Positions 46,570 through 55,005 are shown, counted from the stretch's first letter. The stretch is 64,000 nt of DNA from Candidatus Sulfopaludibacter sp. SbA3 (GCA_945890485.1 CAMDCN010000001.1:186001-250000); one strand, 5' to 3'. Notes: generated by a model from the sequence alone, not told the origin. Translations and numbers: made by a program.

Positions 46570-47189
46570 TCGAAGGGCAGGACCTGTACGATCCGGAACG
46601 GCCTCTCGATTGGTTCGAGGAGATTTATCGGAAAGCGGCCGGAGACATGGGTGTGATTCCGTGGGGGAGTGGAGCGCCGAACCCGAATCTGGTGGTTTGG
46701 TGTGAACGAGAGGGTCGACCGCGACAAGGCGAGCGCGTGTTGGTTGTGGGATGTGGATTGGGGGATGACGCGGAATATTTGGCAAGTCGAGGCGCGACGG
46801 TAACGGCGTTCGATCTGTCGGGGACGGCAATCGGCTGGTGCCAGAAGCGTTGGGCGGGATCGCCGGTGAAATACGTTCACGCGAATTTGCTGGAGGCGGA
46901 TTGGGGAGACGGCTTCGACTTGGTCATGGAGATTTACACGTTGCAGGCGATGCCACCGCAGATACGAGCGGAGGCTTTTGGCAAACTCGCGGCGGCAGTG
47001 GCGGGAGAGCTGTTGGTAATCTGTCGCGGCCGGGATGAGGAAGAAGACGCTGGTGGATTGCCTTGGAAGCTGACGAAGGCAGAGTTGGAAGCAGGACTCG
47101 CGGAGTTGGAGTTGGCGGCGTTTGAAGACTTCGAGGACGCGGTGAAAAAGGGGACGCGACGGTTTCGTGGGGTTTGGAAGCGGCGCTAA
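46566..47189 (+). CDS. SAM methyltransferase (TPMT/thiol methyltransferase-like)
   Basis: The 207-residue protein has the N-terminal Trp/Pro pattern of the thiopurine-methyltransferase group (VIPWGSGAPNPNLVVWCERE). Motif I follows (GERVLVVGCGLGDDAEYLAS), then VTAFDLSGTAIGWCQKRW and VMEIYTLQAMPPQIRAEAF. It likely transfers methyl groups to a small thiol or related nucleophile in the cytoplasm. It overlaps the RidA-like gene (ATGA) and ends overlapping the stop of the convergent amidohydrolase gene. Confidence 0.85.
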   Translation: MIEGQDLYDPERPLDWFEEIYRKAAGDMGVIPWGSGAPNPNLVVWCEREGRPRQGERVLVVGCGLGDDAEYLASRGATVTAFDLSGTAIGWCQKRWAGSPVKYVHANLLEADWGDGFDLVMEIYTLQAMPPQIRAEAFGKLAAAVAGELLVICRGRDEEEDAGGLPWKLTKAELEAGLAELELAAFEDFEDAVKKGTRRFRGVWKRR

Positions 47190-48559
47190 TTTGCCGGTTT
47201 GAGCGACTGCGAGATGCGTTGCGCATAGGCTCGTGCGGCGGCTAACACGCGAGCGCGATCGAGCGTTTGGGGAACTCGCTGCTTCACGACGATGCGGCCA
47301 TTGATCACGACGTCCTGAACGTCTGAACCTTTCAGCGCATACACGAGTGCCGAGTAGACGTTGAAGAGCGGGACGGCCTGCGCTTCGTTCAGCGAGACGG
47401 TGATGAGGTCGGCTCGCTTTCCGACTTCGAGTGAGCCGATCTCCTTTTGCATTCCGAGGACTCGCGCGCCGTCAATCGTGGCCATGGCGAATAGTTTCGC
47501 GGCCGGGAGTGCGGTTGGATCATTCGCGGTGACTTTGGCGAGTTTGCCGGCGAGGTCCATCTCCTCGAACAGGTTTAAATCGTTGTTCGAACCTGCAGGT
47601 CCGTCGGGACCTAATCCGAGCGCAACATCCATGCGCAAGAGCTTCAACACGGGCGCGATGCCGCTGGCGAGTTTCATGTTGCTGCTGGGGCAATGCGCGA
47701 CGCCGACTCCGCGCTTGGCGAGCGTGGCGATATCGTTGTCGTCCAACCAGACTCCATGCGCGGCTACTGTTCTGCCGGTTAAGACTCCCAACTTTTCGAG
47801 CGCTTGAGTTGGCGAGAGACCTCTCTGCTTTTGGGTGTCGTCGTTCTCTTTCCTGGTTTCTGAGAGATGAATGACGAGCGGGGCGCCGTACTTGTTGGCG
47901 AGGGCGCGCGAGGCTTGGAGGGTTTCGTCGGAGTTGGTGTAGATCGCATGCGGCGCGACGGCGGCGGTGATGAGCGGGTCGCCGGCGAACTGCTTCAGGA
48001 ACGCTTCCGCGCGCTTCAGGGCATCGGCTGGCGTCTTCGCATCGGGAACGGGAAAGCCGATGATCGTTTGACCCAATACGGCGCGCATGCCGGCCTTGCG
48101 CGTCGCTTCGGCGATGACCTCTTCGAAGTAGTACATGTCGGTGTAGGTCGTCGTGCCGGACAGCAGCATTTCGAGCACGGCGAGGTCGGTGCCGACGCGG
48201 ACGAATTCGGGGCTGACGTTCTTGGCTTCGGCGGGGAAGATGTAGCGTTCGAGCCATTCCTGCAAACGGAGATCGTCGGCGATGCCGCGGAGGAGCGTCA
48301 TCGGAGCGTGGGTATGGGTGTTGATCAGACCGGGCGCGAGAATGGCATCGGGGCGGTTGATTCGGCGCTTCGCTTTATGGAGCTTCAGGATTTCGGCGGC
48401 GGGGCCGACGGCGACGATGCGATCTTTCTCGATGGCGACGGCTCCATTCTCGATGACGCGACGGACGGCGTCCATCGTCACGACATAGCGCGCGGTGATG
48501 ATGAGGTCGGCCGCGCTTAAGGTGGAGAGGAAGCAGAGGCTAGCTAAGAAACGAATCAT
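47186..48559 (-). CDS. Exported amidohydrolase, MTA/SAH (nucleoside) deaminase-like
   Basis: The ATG at 48559 gives 457 residues with a signal peptide (MIRFLASLCFLSTLSAADL). Metal and substrate motifs of the MtaD/SsnA group are present: GLINTHTHAPMTLLRGIADD (HxH), HAIYTNSDETLQASRALANK, VIHLSETRKENDDTQK, TVAAHGVWLDDNDIATLAKR, VAHCPSSNMKLASG and GLGPDGPAGSNNDLNLFEEM. Family members deaminate methylthioadenosine, adenosylhomocysteine or related purine nucleosides, normally in the cytoplasm. The leader implies periplasmic action. It is the last gene of the nucleoside operon and overlaps the preceding chimeric gene by 20 bases. Confidence 0.85.
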   Translation of the reverse strand: MIRFLASLCFLSTLSAADLIITARYVVTMDAVRRVIENGAVAIEKDRIVAVGPAAEILKLHKAKRRINRPDAILAPGLINTHTHAPMTLLRGIADDLRLQEWLERYIFPAEAKNVSPEFVRVGTDLAVLEMLLSGTTTYTDMYYFEEVIAEATRKAGMRAVLGQTIIGFPVPDAKTPADALKRAEAFLKQFAGDPLITAAVAPHAIYTNSDETLQASRALANKYGAPLVIHLSETRKENDDTQKQRGLSPTQALEKLGVLTGRTVAAHGVWLDDNDIATLAKRGVGVAHCPSSNMKLASGIAPVLKLLRMDVALGLGPDGPAGSNNDLNLFEEMDLAGKLAKVTANDPTALPAAKLFAMATIDGARVLGMQKEIGSLEVGKRADLITVSLNEAQAVPLFNVYSALVYALKGSDVQDVVINGRIVVKQRVPQTLDRARVLAAARAYAQRISQSLKPAN

Positions 48560-48845
48560 TGAACGACTCCGGCAGTAGCTCTGCCACGGTGAATTCACGG
48601 GTTTGGCCTTGCAGGTTCACGAGGGTGATGGTGGCTTCCGGTGCAAATTCGGAGAGGATCTGGCGACAGGCTCCGCATGGCGGCGTTGGGCGCTTGGAAT
48701 CCGCGGCGATGGCGACGCGTTCGGCACAGACGGTTAAACCGTAGCTCGCGTTCTCGATGATGCGCCGGCTGGCGTCCATAGTGATGACGAGATCGGCGGC
48801 GCTCAGCGCGGTGACGAACAGGAGGCTAGCGAATAAACGAATCAT
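48540..48845 (-). CDS. Chimeric gene: amidohydrolase leader fused to cytidine deaminase core
   Basis: An intact 101-codon frame begins at ATG 48845. Residues 1-29 copy the start of the downstream amidohydrolase (MIRLFASLLFVTALSAADL). From residue 30 it copies cytidine deaminase (IENASYGLTVCAERVAI), then skips 18 codons present in cdd, and continues to the end (TPPCGACRQ, ESFNDSF). Both zinc motifs, C-A-E and P-C-G-A-C, are kept. The Asn of the N-I-E-N ribose motif is replaced by Ile, and about 45 N-terminal cdd residues are lost. It overlaps both neighbours by 20 bases. It could encode an exported mini-deaminase or be inert duplication debris. Confidence 0.6.
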   Translation of the reverse strand: MIRLFASLLFVTALSAADLVITMDASRRIIENASYGLTVCAERVAIAADSKRPTPPCGACRQILSEFAPEATITLVNLQGQTREFTVAELLPESFNDSFLS

Positions 48846-49111
48846 TGAACGACTCCGGCAGTAGCTCTGCCACTGTGAATTCTCTGGTTTCACCCTGCAG
48901 GTTCACGAGGGTGATGGTGGCATCCGGTGCGAATTCGGAGAGAATCTGGCGGCAGGCTCCGCACGGCGGCGTTGGGCGCTTGGAATCCGCGGCGACGGCG
49001 ATGGCGCGGAATTCGCCCGGCTTCACTCCTTCGCTCATTGCCTTCCAGATGGCGACGCGTTCGGCACAGACGGTTAAGCCGTAGCTCGCGTTCTCGATAT
49101 TGCAGCCCGTG
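48540..49111 (-). repeat. Tandem duplication across the cdd/amidohydrolase junction
   Basis: Two copies lie 286 bases apart. The cdd stop and next ATG recur at 48826/48845 and 48540/48559 with the same 20-base overlap. The chimera's cdd-derived part spans 48540-48758 and its amidohydrolase-derived part 48759-48845. The joint falls in an 8-base stretch, ATCGAGAA, shared by the two parent genes. The chimeric copy also carries an in-frame 54-base deletion near the repeated CGCCATC, and a small in-frame loss after ATCAC in the leader part. Confidence 0.85.
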
Positions 49112-49218
49112 TAGATCGTGCCGTCTATTGTCTCGACGGCGGCACCGACGAGGAAGCCCGAATACGGAGCGAAGGCCTTCTCCCTCGCGGCGATCGCGAG
49201 TTGGGCGAGCTTAGTCAT
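48826..49218 (-). CDS. cdd: Cytidine deaminase
   Basis: The 130-residue protein is the normal length for tetrameric CDA. It has YSGFLVGAAVETIDGTIYTG, the ribose-binding CNIENASYG, the catalytic TVCAERVAI (Cys zinc ligand, Glu proton shuttle) and the second zinc motif RPTPPCGACRQILSEF. It converts cytidine and deoxycytidine to uridine and deoxyuridine. It overlaps pnp by 8 bases upstream and the chimeric copy by 20 bases downstream, within a nucleoside salvage operon. Confidence 0.94.
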   Translation of the reverse strand: MTKLAQLAIAAREKAFAPYSGFLVGAAVETIDGTIYTGCNIENASYGLTVCAERVAIWKAMSEGVKPGEFRAIAVAADSKRPTPPCGACRQILSEFAPDATITLVNLQGETREFTVAELLPESFNDSFIR

Positions 49219-50026
49219 GGAGATTGGCGACGATAGAACGAAGCAGCTTCTGGAAGCGGTCGGCTTGTTGGCGGCCGGTTTCGAGAACCTCTTCGTGGTT
49301 TAGTTCCTGATTCAACATTCCGGCGGCCATGTTGGTGACGCAGGAGATGGCCAGAACCTTCATCCGCATATGCACGGCAACGATGACTTCGGCAACGGTG
49401 GACATGCCGACGAGATCCGCGCCGATCGTCCGCAGATAACGAATCTCGGCGGGGGTTTCGTAGCTCGGTCCCAACAATCCGGCGTAGACGCCTGTGGGTA
49501 GAACGAAGCCGAGTTCTTCAGCGCGGCGCTGCGCCATCTCGCGGTAGGCCGGGTTGTAGGCGAACGTCATGCCGGGGAAGCGTTCGCCCCACGCGTCGTG
49601 ATTCGGTCCGACGAGGGGATTCGATCCTTGGAGGTTGATGTGATCGGTGATCAGCACGAGATCGCCGGGTTGATAGTCGGGATTGATGCCGCCGGCAGCG
49701 TTGGTGAAGACCATCGAACGAACGCCAAGCGCGCCGAGGACGCGAACGGCAAAAGTGGCCTGTTGCTGGGTGTAGCCTTCGTAGAGATGCGCGCGGCCGG
49801 CGAGGACGGCGACGGGTTGTCCGGCGATGCGTCCGACGACGAGTTTGCCAGCGTGGCCGACTGCCGTTGATGCCGGCCAGTGGGGGATCTCGCTGTACGG
49901 GATGACGGTCGCGTCGACGACGATATCCGCGAAAGCGCCGAGGCCGCTACCGAGGACGATGCCGATTTCGGGCAGGAGCGACAGACGGTGTTTGAGTTCG
50001 AGGACGGCGGCGTCGATGGTGATCAT
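49211..50026 (-). CDS. Purine-nucleoside phosphorylase
   Basis: The 271-residue protein is a trimeric-type PNP: IGIVLGSGLGAFADIVVDA, GHAGKLVVGRIAGQPVAVLA, GRAHLYEGYTQQQATFAVRV, VFTNAAGGINPDYQPGDLVL and the late EIRYLRTIGADLVGMSTVAE. It splits purine nucleosides with phosphate to base and ribose-1-phosphate. It overlaps nupC by ATGA and cdd by 8 bases. Confidence 0.94.
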   Translation of the reverse strand: MITIDAAVLELKHRLSLLPEIGIVLGSGLGAFADIVVDATVIPYSEIPHWPASTAVGHAGKLVVGRIAGQPVAVLAGRAHLYEGYTQQQATFAVRVLGALGVRSMVFTNAAGGINPDYQPGDLVLITDHINLQGSNPLVGPNHDAWGERFPGMTFAYNPAYREMAQRRAEELGFVLPTGVYAGLLGPSYETPAEIRYLRTIGADLVGMSTVAEVIVAVHMRMKVLAISCVTNMAAGMLNQELNHEEVLETGRQQADRFQKLLRSIVANLHD

Positions 50027-51237
50027 ACGAGTAACCCGGCGATACAGGCGGACATGAAGTTGGCGAGTGTTCCGGCGGCGACGGCGCGGAGACCGAGGCG
50101 GGCGAGATCGGATTTGCGCGAAGGCACGAGCGCGCCGATGCCGCCGACCTGGATCGCGATGGAGGAGATGTTGGCGAAGCCGCAGAGCGCGTAGGTCGCA
50201 ATGACCTTCGAGCGGGGATCGAGGATGATGCCTTGTTCGGGGAGTTTGCCGAGGTCGATGAAGGCGACGAACTCATTGAGGACGAGGCGCGTGCCGAGGA
50301 GTTTACCGACGTGTGGCGCGTCCTGCCACGTGACGCCGAGGAGGTACGCGACGGGCGCGAAGATCCAGCCAAAGAGCTCCTGCATCGTCGACGGGAACCA
50401 CGCGGCCATGGAATGTCCCCAGCCAAAGAGTCCGTTGACGAGGGCGATGAGCGAGACGAAGGCGATGAGCATGGCGCCGATGTTGAGCGCGAGGTGCAAG
50501 CCGTCGCCGGCGCCGCGGGCGGCGGCATCGATGACGTTGACGCCGTTCTTCTCGATCTCGATCTTGATGCCGCCGAGGGTTTCGGGCTCCTCTGTTTCTG
50601 GGATGAACATCTTGGCGAGAAGGATGGTGGCGGGAGCGGTCATGATGACGGCGGTGAGCAGGTGTCCGATTTCGACCTTCGCGAACATGACGTAGGCGGC
50701 CATGACGGCGCCGGAGACGTGCGCCATGCCGGAGGTCATGATGGTGAAGAGCTCGCTTTGCGTGAGGCCTGCCAAGAAGGGGCGGATGGTGAGTGGCGCT
50801 TCGGTTTGCCCCATGAAGATGCTGGCGGCGACGCAGGTGGACTCCGCGCCGCTGGCTCCCATGACGCGGCGCATGAGCAGGGCCATCGCTTTGATGATGA
50901 CCTGCATGACGCCGAGATAGTAGAGGATGCCGAAGAGGGCGGCGATGAAGATGACGATGGGCAGGACCTGAAACGCGAACAGGACCCCGAAGGGTCCTGT
51001 CGATTTGCCTAATGGTCCGAAGAGGAACGAAGAGCCTTCTTCGGCGTAGCGGAGAAGGGCTTCTACTGCACGGCTAGCCGTTTCAAACGCCCCGCGGAGG
51101 GGCGTCTTGAGAACGAGAAGGGCGAAGAGCAACTGCAGGCCAAGTCCCCATGCCAGAAGGGAGGGGCGGATGGCGCGACGGTTCGTCGAGAAGAACCAGG
51201 CCACCGCGAGGATGACGACCAGCCCGACGACGCCCAT
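50023..51237 (-). CDS. nupC: Concentrative nucleoside transporter NupC
   Basis: The 404-residue membrane protein has about ten spans and the CNT signatures GVLFAFQVLPIVIFIAALFG, GASGAESTCVAASIFMGQTE, APLTIRPFLAGLTQSELFTI, MTSGMAHVSGAVMAAYVMF and GTRLVLNEFVAFIDLG. It imports nucleosides with a proton or sodium ion. It feeds the phosphorylases and deaminase in the same operon, 5 bases after the pyrimidine phosphorylase gene. Confidence 0.94.
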   Translation of the reverse strand: MGVVGLVVILAVAWFFSTNRRAIRPSLLAWGLGLQLLFALLVLKTPLRGAFETASRAVEALLRYAEEGSSFLFGPLGKSTGPFGVLFAFQVLPIVIFIAALFGILYYLGVMQVIIKAMALLMRRVMGASGAESTCVAASIFMGQTEAPLTIRPFLAGLTQSELFTIMTSGMAHVSGAVMAAYVMFAKVEIGHLLTAVIMTAPATILLAKMFIPETEEPETLGGIKIEIEKNGVNVIDAAARGAGDGLHLALNIGAMLIAFVSLIALVNGLFGWGHSMAAWFPSTMQELFGWIFAPVAYLLGVTWQDAPHVGKLLGTRLVLNEFVAFIDLGKLPEQGIILDPRSKVIATYALCGFANISSIAIQVGGIGALVPSRKSDLARLGLRAVAAGTLANFMSACIAGLLV

Positions 51238-51242
51238 GGGGA

Positions 51243-52547
51243 TTAGCTGACGACTTCGAGGATGTTTTCGCGCTCGTCAGGCACCGTGGCCGAGATGCGG
51301 AAGGCATCTTCGACGAGTTCGGCGGCTTCTTCCACGTTGGTTTCGTCGCGGTAGTAGAGGCGGCAGAGAATGGTGCCCGGATCGATCTTCTGGCCGACTT
51401 TGACTTCGAGGATGACGCCGACCGCGTGGTCGATGACATCGTCTTTGGTGTTGCGGCCAGCGCCGATGAGGGTGGAGGTTGCGCCGATGACCTGCGCATC
51501 GACGGCGGAGACATAGCCGCCACGGGTGGTGACGATGTCGCGAGCGCCGGTGGCGTTCGGGAGGAGCTCGAACTTGTCGAGGACGTTCGGGTCGCCGCCC
51601 TGGGCCTTGATGACCTCTTTGAGCTTCTTGTAGGCGGAGCCGTCGACGAGGCGGCGCTGCGCGATCTCGCGGGCTTCGTCGATAGTCGGGACGACTTTGC
51701 CGAGGTGGATCATCCGCGCGGCAAGCTCGATGGAGAGGCGCGTGAGATCGATGGGGCCGGCGTTCTGGAGGGTCTGCGAGACCTCCATGATTTCGAGGGC
51801 GTTGCCGATGGCGTATCCGAGCGGCTGATTCATGTCGGTGATGAGCGCCTGGACGCGCTTGCCGTGACGGCGGCCGATGGCAACCATCAACTGGGCGAGG
51901 CGGCGGGCATCGACCTGCTTCTTCATGAACGCGCCGGAGCCGACTTTGACATCGAGGACGAGGGCGTCGAGGCCGACGGCCAGTTTCTTCGACATGATCG
52001 AGCTAGCGATCAGCGGGATGGACTCGACGGTACCGGAGGCATCGCGGAGGGCGTACAGCGCGCCGTCAGCCGGGGCGATCTCGGCGGTCTGGCCGATGAA
52101 AGCCAGCTTGTGCTTGGCGACCTGCGCCTTGAACTCGTCGATGGTGAGATTCGTGCGGAAGCCAGGGATGGACTCGAGCTTATCGAGGGTGCCGCCAGTG
52201 TGGCCGAGGGCGCGGCCCGAGATCATCGGAACGATGACGCCGGCCGCAGCAGCGATGGGGGCCGCGATGAGGCTGGTTTTGTCGCCGACGCCGCCTGTCG
52301 AGTGTTTATCCACTTTCAGGCCCGGGATATCAGAGAAATCGACCGTACCTCCGCTCTTCAGGAGCAGTTCGGTGAGGATCCCCACTTCCTTCTCGGTCAT
52401 GCTCGAATAGAAGGTGGCCATGAGGAACGCGGACATTTGATAGTCCGGGATCTCTCCGCGCATGTACCCTTCCACGAGGTAGGCGAGCTCTTCGGAAGAG
52501 AGTTCCTCGCCGTCTCTTTTGCGGGTGATCAGGTCGACGGTACGCAT
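51243..52547 (-). CDS. Pyrimidine-nucleoside (thymidine) phosphorylase
   Basis: The ATG at 52547 gives 434 residues. Signatures include VDLITRKRDGEELSSEELAY, KVDKHSTGGVGDKTSLIAAP, GRALGHTGGTLDKLESIPGF, LIASSIMSKKLAVGLDALVL and VKVGSGAFMKK. It phosphorolyses uridine, deoxyuridine and thymidine. It is the first gene of the salvage operon, so released uridine from Cdd is its substrate. Either pdp or deoA would be a fair symbol. Confidence 0.93.
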   Translation of the reverse strand: MRTVDLITRKRDGEELSSEELAYLVEGYMRGEIPDYQMSAFLMATFYSSMTEKEVGILTELLLKSGGTVDFSDIPGLKVDKHSTGGVGDKTSLIAAPIAAAAGVIVPMISGRALGHTGGTLDKLESIPGFRTNLTIDEFKAQVAKHKLAFIGQTAEIAPADGALYALRDASGTVESIPLIASSIMSKKLAVGLDALVLDVKVGSGAFMKKQVDARRLAQLMVAIGRRHGKRVQALITDMNQPLGYAIGNALEIMEVSQTLQNAGPIDLTRLSIELAARMIHLGKVVPTIDEAREIAQRRLVDGSAYKKLKEVIKAQGGDPNVLDKFELLPNATGARDIVTTRGGYVSAVDAQVIGATSTLIGAGRNTKDDVIDHAVGVILEVKVGQKIDPGTILCRLYYRDETNVEEAAELVEDAFRISATVPDERENILEVVS

Positions 52548-52601
52548 GTTAGATCCCCAGCGTACCATGTTAATTCGTTGAAAGTAAAACGCTAGAAGCA
52601 A

Positions 52602-53234
52602 TTAATACGGGTTCGTTTCGAGCAGTTTCGGGAACTCCCTGGTGGCGGGCCAAACGGCCAGGGCGAGGGCAATGGCGAGGTCGTCGTGCTTGGCTTGACC
52701 GCCATGGAGGCTGATATTGAGAAGCTCCTCGCGCAGGGAGGGCCATTCTTTGAGCCCCGGATGGATGCGCAGGTTTCCGGCTTCGAAGACCATACGAAGA
52801 TTGGCGACGAGTTCCCGCCGCGGTATGGTGAGTTTGCCGTCGGGGTGAACGACGGCCTGGTGGCCGGCGGTCAGATGGACGGATTGCAGCCGCGCGGGCA
52901 ATCGTTGCGAGCGCAGGAGATCGACAATGGGCCGTCCGGGACCGGCGGCGTCAATGTAGAGATCGAGATCCACCTTTGATGAGGCGCCGAAGGGCTGACG
53001 GCGTTGCACTTCGGCAATGAGCCGCTTCACATGGGATGGTACTAAGACGTAGTCAGTACCAAGAGGCAAGCGGGCGGCGAAGAGCAGCCGGAGTTTTGGC
53101 CAGCGTTTGCGCTCCATGGAGACGTGATCGAGACCGTGATCGGTGTACACCAGATCGAGCGCCGTAAGTGCGGTGTGGTCCCGGCTTTGGCCGAGATCGA
53201 GACCGAGGATAAATTTGGGATAGAGAAGTGTCAT
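52602..53234 (-). CDS. Terminase large subunit, nuclease half (separate gene)
   Basis: The 210-residue protein has an RNase H-type nuclease pattern as in Terminase_6C: ILGLDLGQSRDHTALTALDL (first Asp, about residue 13), KVDLDLYIDAAGPGRPIVDL (middle Asp) and GGQAKHDDLAIALALAVW (last Asp pair). In phages this domain cuts DNA during packaging and is fused to the ATPase. Here it is a separate gene joined to the ATPase by an ATGA overlap. No capsid or portal gene is near. Confidence 0.75.
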   Translation of the reverse strand: MTLLYPKFILGLDLGQSRDHTALTALDLVYTDHGLDHVSMERKRWPKLRLLFAARLPLGTDYVLVPSHVKRLIAEVQRRQPFGASSKVDLDLYIDAAGPGRPIVDLLRSQRLPARLQSVHLTAGHQAVVHPDGKLTIPRRELVANLRMVFEAGNLRIHPGLKEWPSLREELLNISLHGGQAKHDDLAIALALAVWPATREFPKLLETNPY

Positions 53235-54103
53235 ACACCGTTTCCAAAGAAGGGTTCATAGGCATCGTCCTGACAGATGGTGAGGATCTCCCGGTCGAAA
53301 ACCTGGCTTGCGGCGGCGCGAAATTCGCACATGAACTCTTCCCAATAGCGGACGGGATGGATTGCCCTCATTTCTTCGAGGAACTCCGCCGGAATGCGTG
53401 GACATTGATCGGCCGTGAGACGGAATCGATGCCAATGGGACAGTTTTTCGTTGTGCCAGAGATCGTAGAACAGCCCGGTTTGTCCTTTGGGGGTGGAGAT
53501 GACCCACATGGTTCCGTTCGAAGTCGCCAGAAATGGCATGACGGCGACATAGAGTTCCGCGGAGGCATAGGCGGCCTCGTCGATGACCAACAGGGCGGTA
53601 CCGGAGAAGCCACGAACGGTGGCTGGCGCATCGGGCAGGCCGACGATGCGGCTCCCGTTGGGCAGCACTAGCGACTGGTGGTTCACCCCGTCCGACTTGG
53701 GTCGCAAACCGAGTTTGGGTAGAAGCGACTTTACTTTGAGAAACAGTTCGCCGGACTGCCGTTCGCCTGGTGAGGCGATGATGATACTGGAGCCCGGATA
53801 GTGAACGGCTTGATGAATGATTCGGGTGGCTGCCATCTGGCTTTTGCCGAATTGGCGGCTGGCATTGAGAATGACTCGTTTCGCCGGGCAATCGAGCACC
53901 TCTTTTTGCAGCGGATCGGCGTTAAAACCGAGCGCTTGCGCTGCCCAAGCGGAAACAGACGGAACAACTGCGGGGCCTTCGTCCCTTGCACCGGGCTTTG
54001 TAACGGGTGGAGGACCCAACGCTGGCCTGCCGGGCGACCCGAATTTGAAAGCGGGCCATCGCTCGGCGATTTGCGGCGCCGGTCTGTTGGTCCATCGCTC
54101 CAA
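53231..54103 (-). CDS. Terminase large subunit, ATPase half (separate gene)
   Basis: The 290-residue protein starts with TTG at 54103, with GGGAGG about 10 bases upstream. It shows the Terminase_6N ATPase: Walker A-like VILNASRQFGKSQMAATRII, SIIIASPGERQSGELFLKVK, Walker B ALLVIDEAAYASAELYVAVM, and the coupling motif MWVISTPKGQTGLFYDLWHN. It ends in EEFMCEFRAAASQVFDREIL, where phage terminases run on into the nuclease. Splitting at this hinge gives two coupled genes. Confidence 0.8.
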   Translation of the reverse strand: MERWTNRPAPQIAERWPAFKFGSPGRPALGPPPVTKPGARDEGPAVVPSVSAWAAQALGFNADPLQKEVLDCPAKRVILNASRQFGKSQMAATRIIHQAVHYPGSSIIIASPGERQSGELFLKVKSLLPKLGLRPKSDGVNHQSLVLPNGSRIVGLPDAPATVRGFSGTALLVIDEAAYASAELYVAVMPFLATSNGTMWVISTPKGQTGLFYDLWHNEKLSHWHRFRLTADQCPRIPAEFLEEMRAIHPVRYWEEFMCEFRAAASQVFDREILTICQDDAYEPFFGNGV

Positions 54104-54204
54104 AGCCGCTGTTCCTCCCTTGCTTCGACATTAGCGAGCGGAAGGCCGCGGACAAGACGGACTACTCCCAAAACGGCTGAATTTAAGGGGGAAATAAAGT
54201 TCAA

Positions 54205-55005
54205 TTAGGCGTTAACGGGCCTTTTCTCGGCGGTTAGCCGGGGCTCGACGCCCCGGCTGGCCGCAGCCGGTGGCCGCTTTTCGGCGGTGACTTCGGTTTC
54301 CGGGGCGGGCTTGGACTGCGCCGAGACCGAACCGTTGGATCGCGTTTGCGTAGCCGCTTGCGACGGTTCCGGCTGATGTGTTTTGTTTTCAATAGGTTGT
54401 GGTGCTTTGGCGATTGGTTCGTTCCAGAGTTCGGCCTCGGCTTCGAGTTGAGCTTCGGCCTGCACCAGGTTGCGGACTTCCGGATCCCGGAGCGCGCCGC
54501 CGTGATGCTTTTGCAGATGGGTGACCATGCGGCAGAAGGTGTTCCAGGCCTTGAGATGCCCGGCGCGGCGCCGTTCGATGCTGCGGTAGATTTTCTCGGT
54601 TTCCATCATATTGAGCGCGGCGGCAGCGGACTTGACGTAGTTCGAATAGTCGGGGTAGTCCTTGAAGGCCTTGTCGAAGTTCCTTTCGTCGAGGGCGCAC
54701 ATCATGTCGCCGAGGCGGTTGTACATCCAGAGTTCGGCGGTGAGCTGGCGCACGATTTTGGCTTGGGTTTCGGTGGCGACCTGGAATTGGCGGGTGTTGT
54801 CTTTGAGTTCCAGGGCGAAGCCTTCCTGGACTTCGACGCTGAGCAGGACATAGTTTGGGGGCATGAGGCTACGGTCGACGTAGCGGCCGTGGCGCATGGA
54901 GTTTTGTTTGGCGGCTTGTTTGCCGGCGGCGGTGACGGGACCGCGGCTTTTGGCTCCGTTTTTGCGAGCGGTTTCGCGTTTCTTCTCGAGCTGTTCGGGG
55001 GTCAT
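54205..55005 (-). CDS. Hypothetical protein of the terminase cassette (small-subunit-like N-terminus)
   Basis: The ATG at 55005 is preceded by a strong AAGGAG 10 bases upstream and gives 266 residues. The N-terminus (RETARKNGAKSRGPVTAAGK, QNSMRHGRYVDRSLMPPNYV) resembles the short basic motif, R/K-x-N-(S/A)-x-x-H-G, found in many orphan Acidobacteria proteins next to terminase-like genes. A helical middle follows (residues 65-185). The C-terminus is Ala/Pro/Glu/Gln-rich and probably disordered. A DNA-recognition role like a small terminase is inferred only from position and the basic N-terminus. Confidence 0.6.
   Translation of the reverse strand: MTPEQLEKKRETARKNGAKSRGPVTAAGKQAAKQNSMRHGRYVDRSLMPPNYVLLSVEVQEGFALELKDNTRQFQVATETQAKIVRQLTAELWMYNRLGDMMCALDERNFDKAFKDYPDYSNYVKSAAAALNMMETEKIYRSIERRRAGHLKAWNTFCRMVTHLQKHHGGALRDPEVRNLVQAEAQLEAEAELWNEPIAKAPQPIENKTHQPEPSQAATQTRSNGSVSAQSKPAPETEVTAEKRPPAAASRGVEPRLTAEKRPVNA

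Noticed and set aside
52306-52314. TTATCCACT, one base off a DnaA box
   Set aside because: It is a single imperfect copy inside the pyrimidine phosphorylase coding region, far from the composition switch, with no cluster.
52602-55005. Complete prophage
   Set aside because: Only terminase-type genes are present; no portal, capsid, tail, lysis or integrase gene lies on either side.
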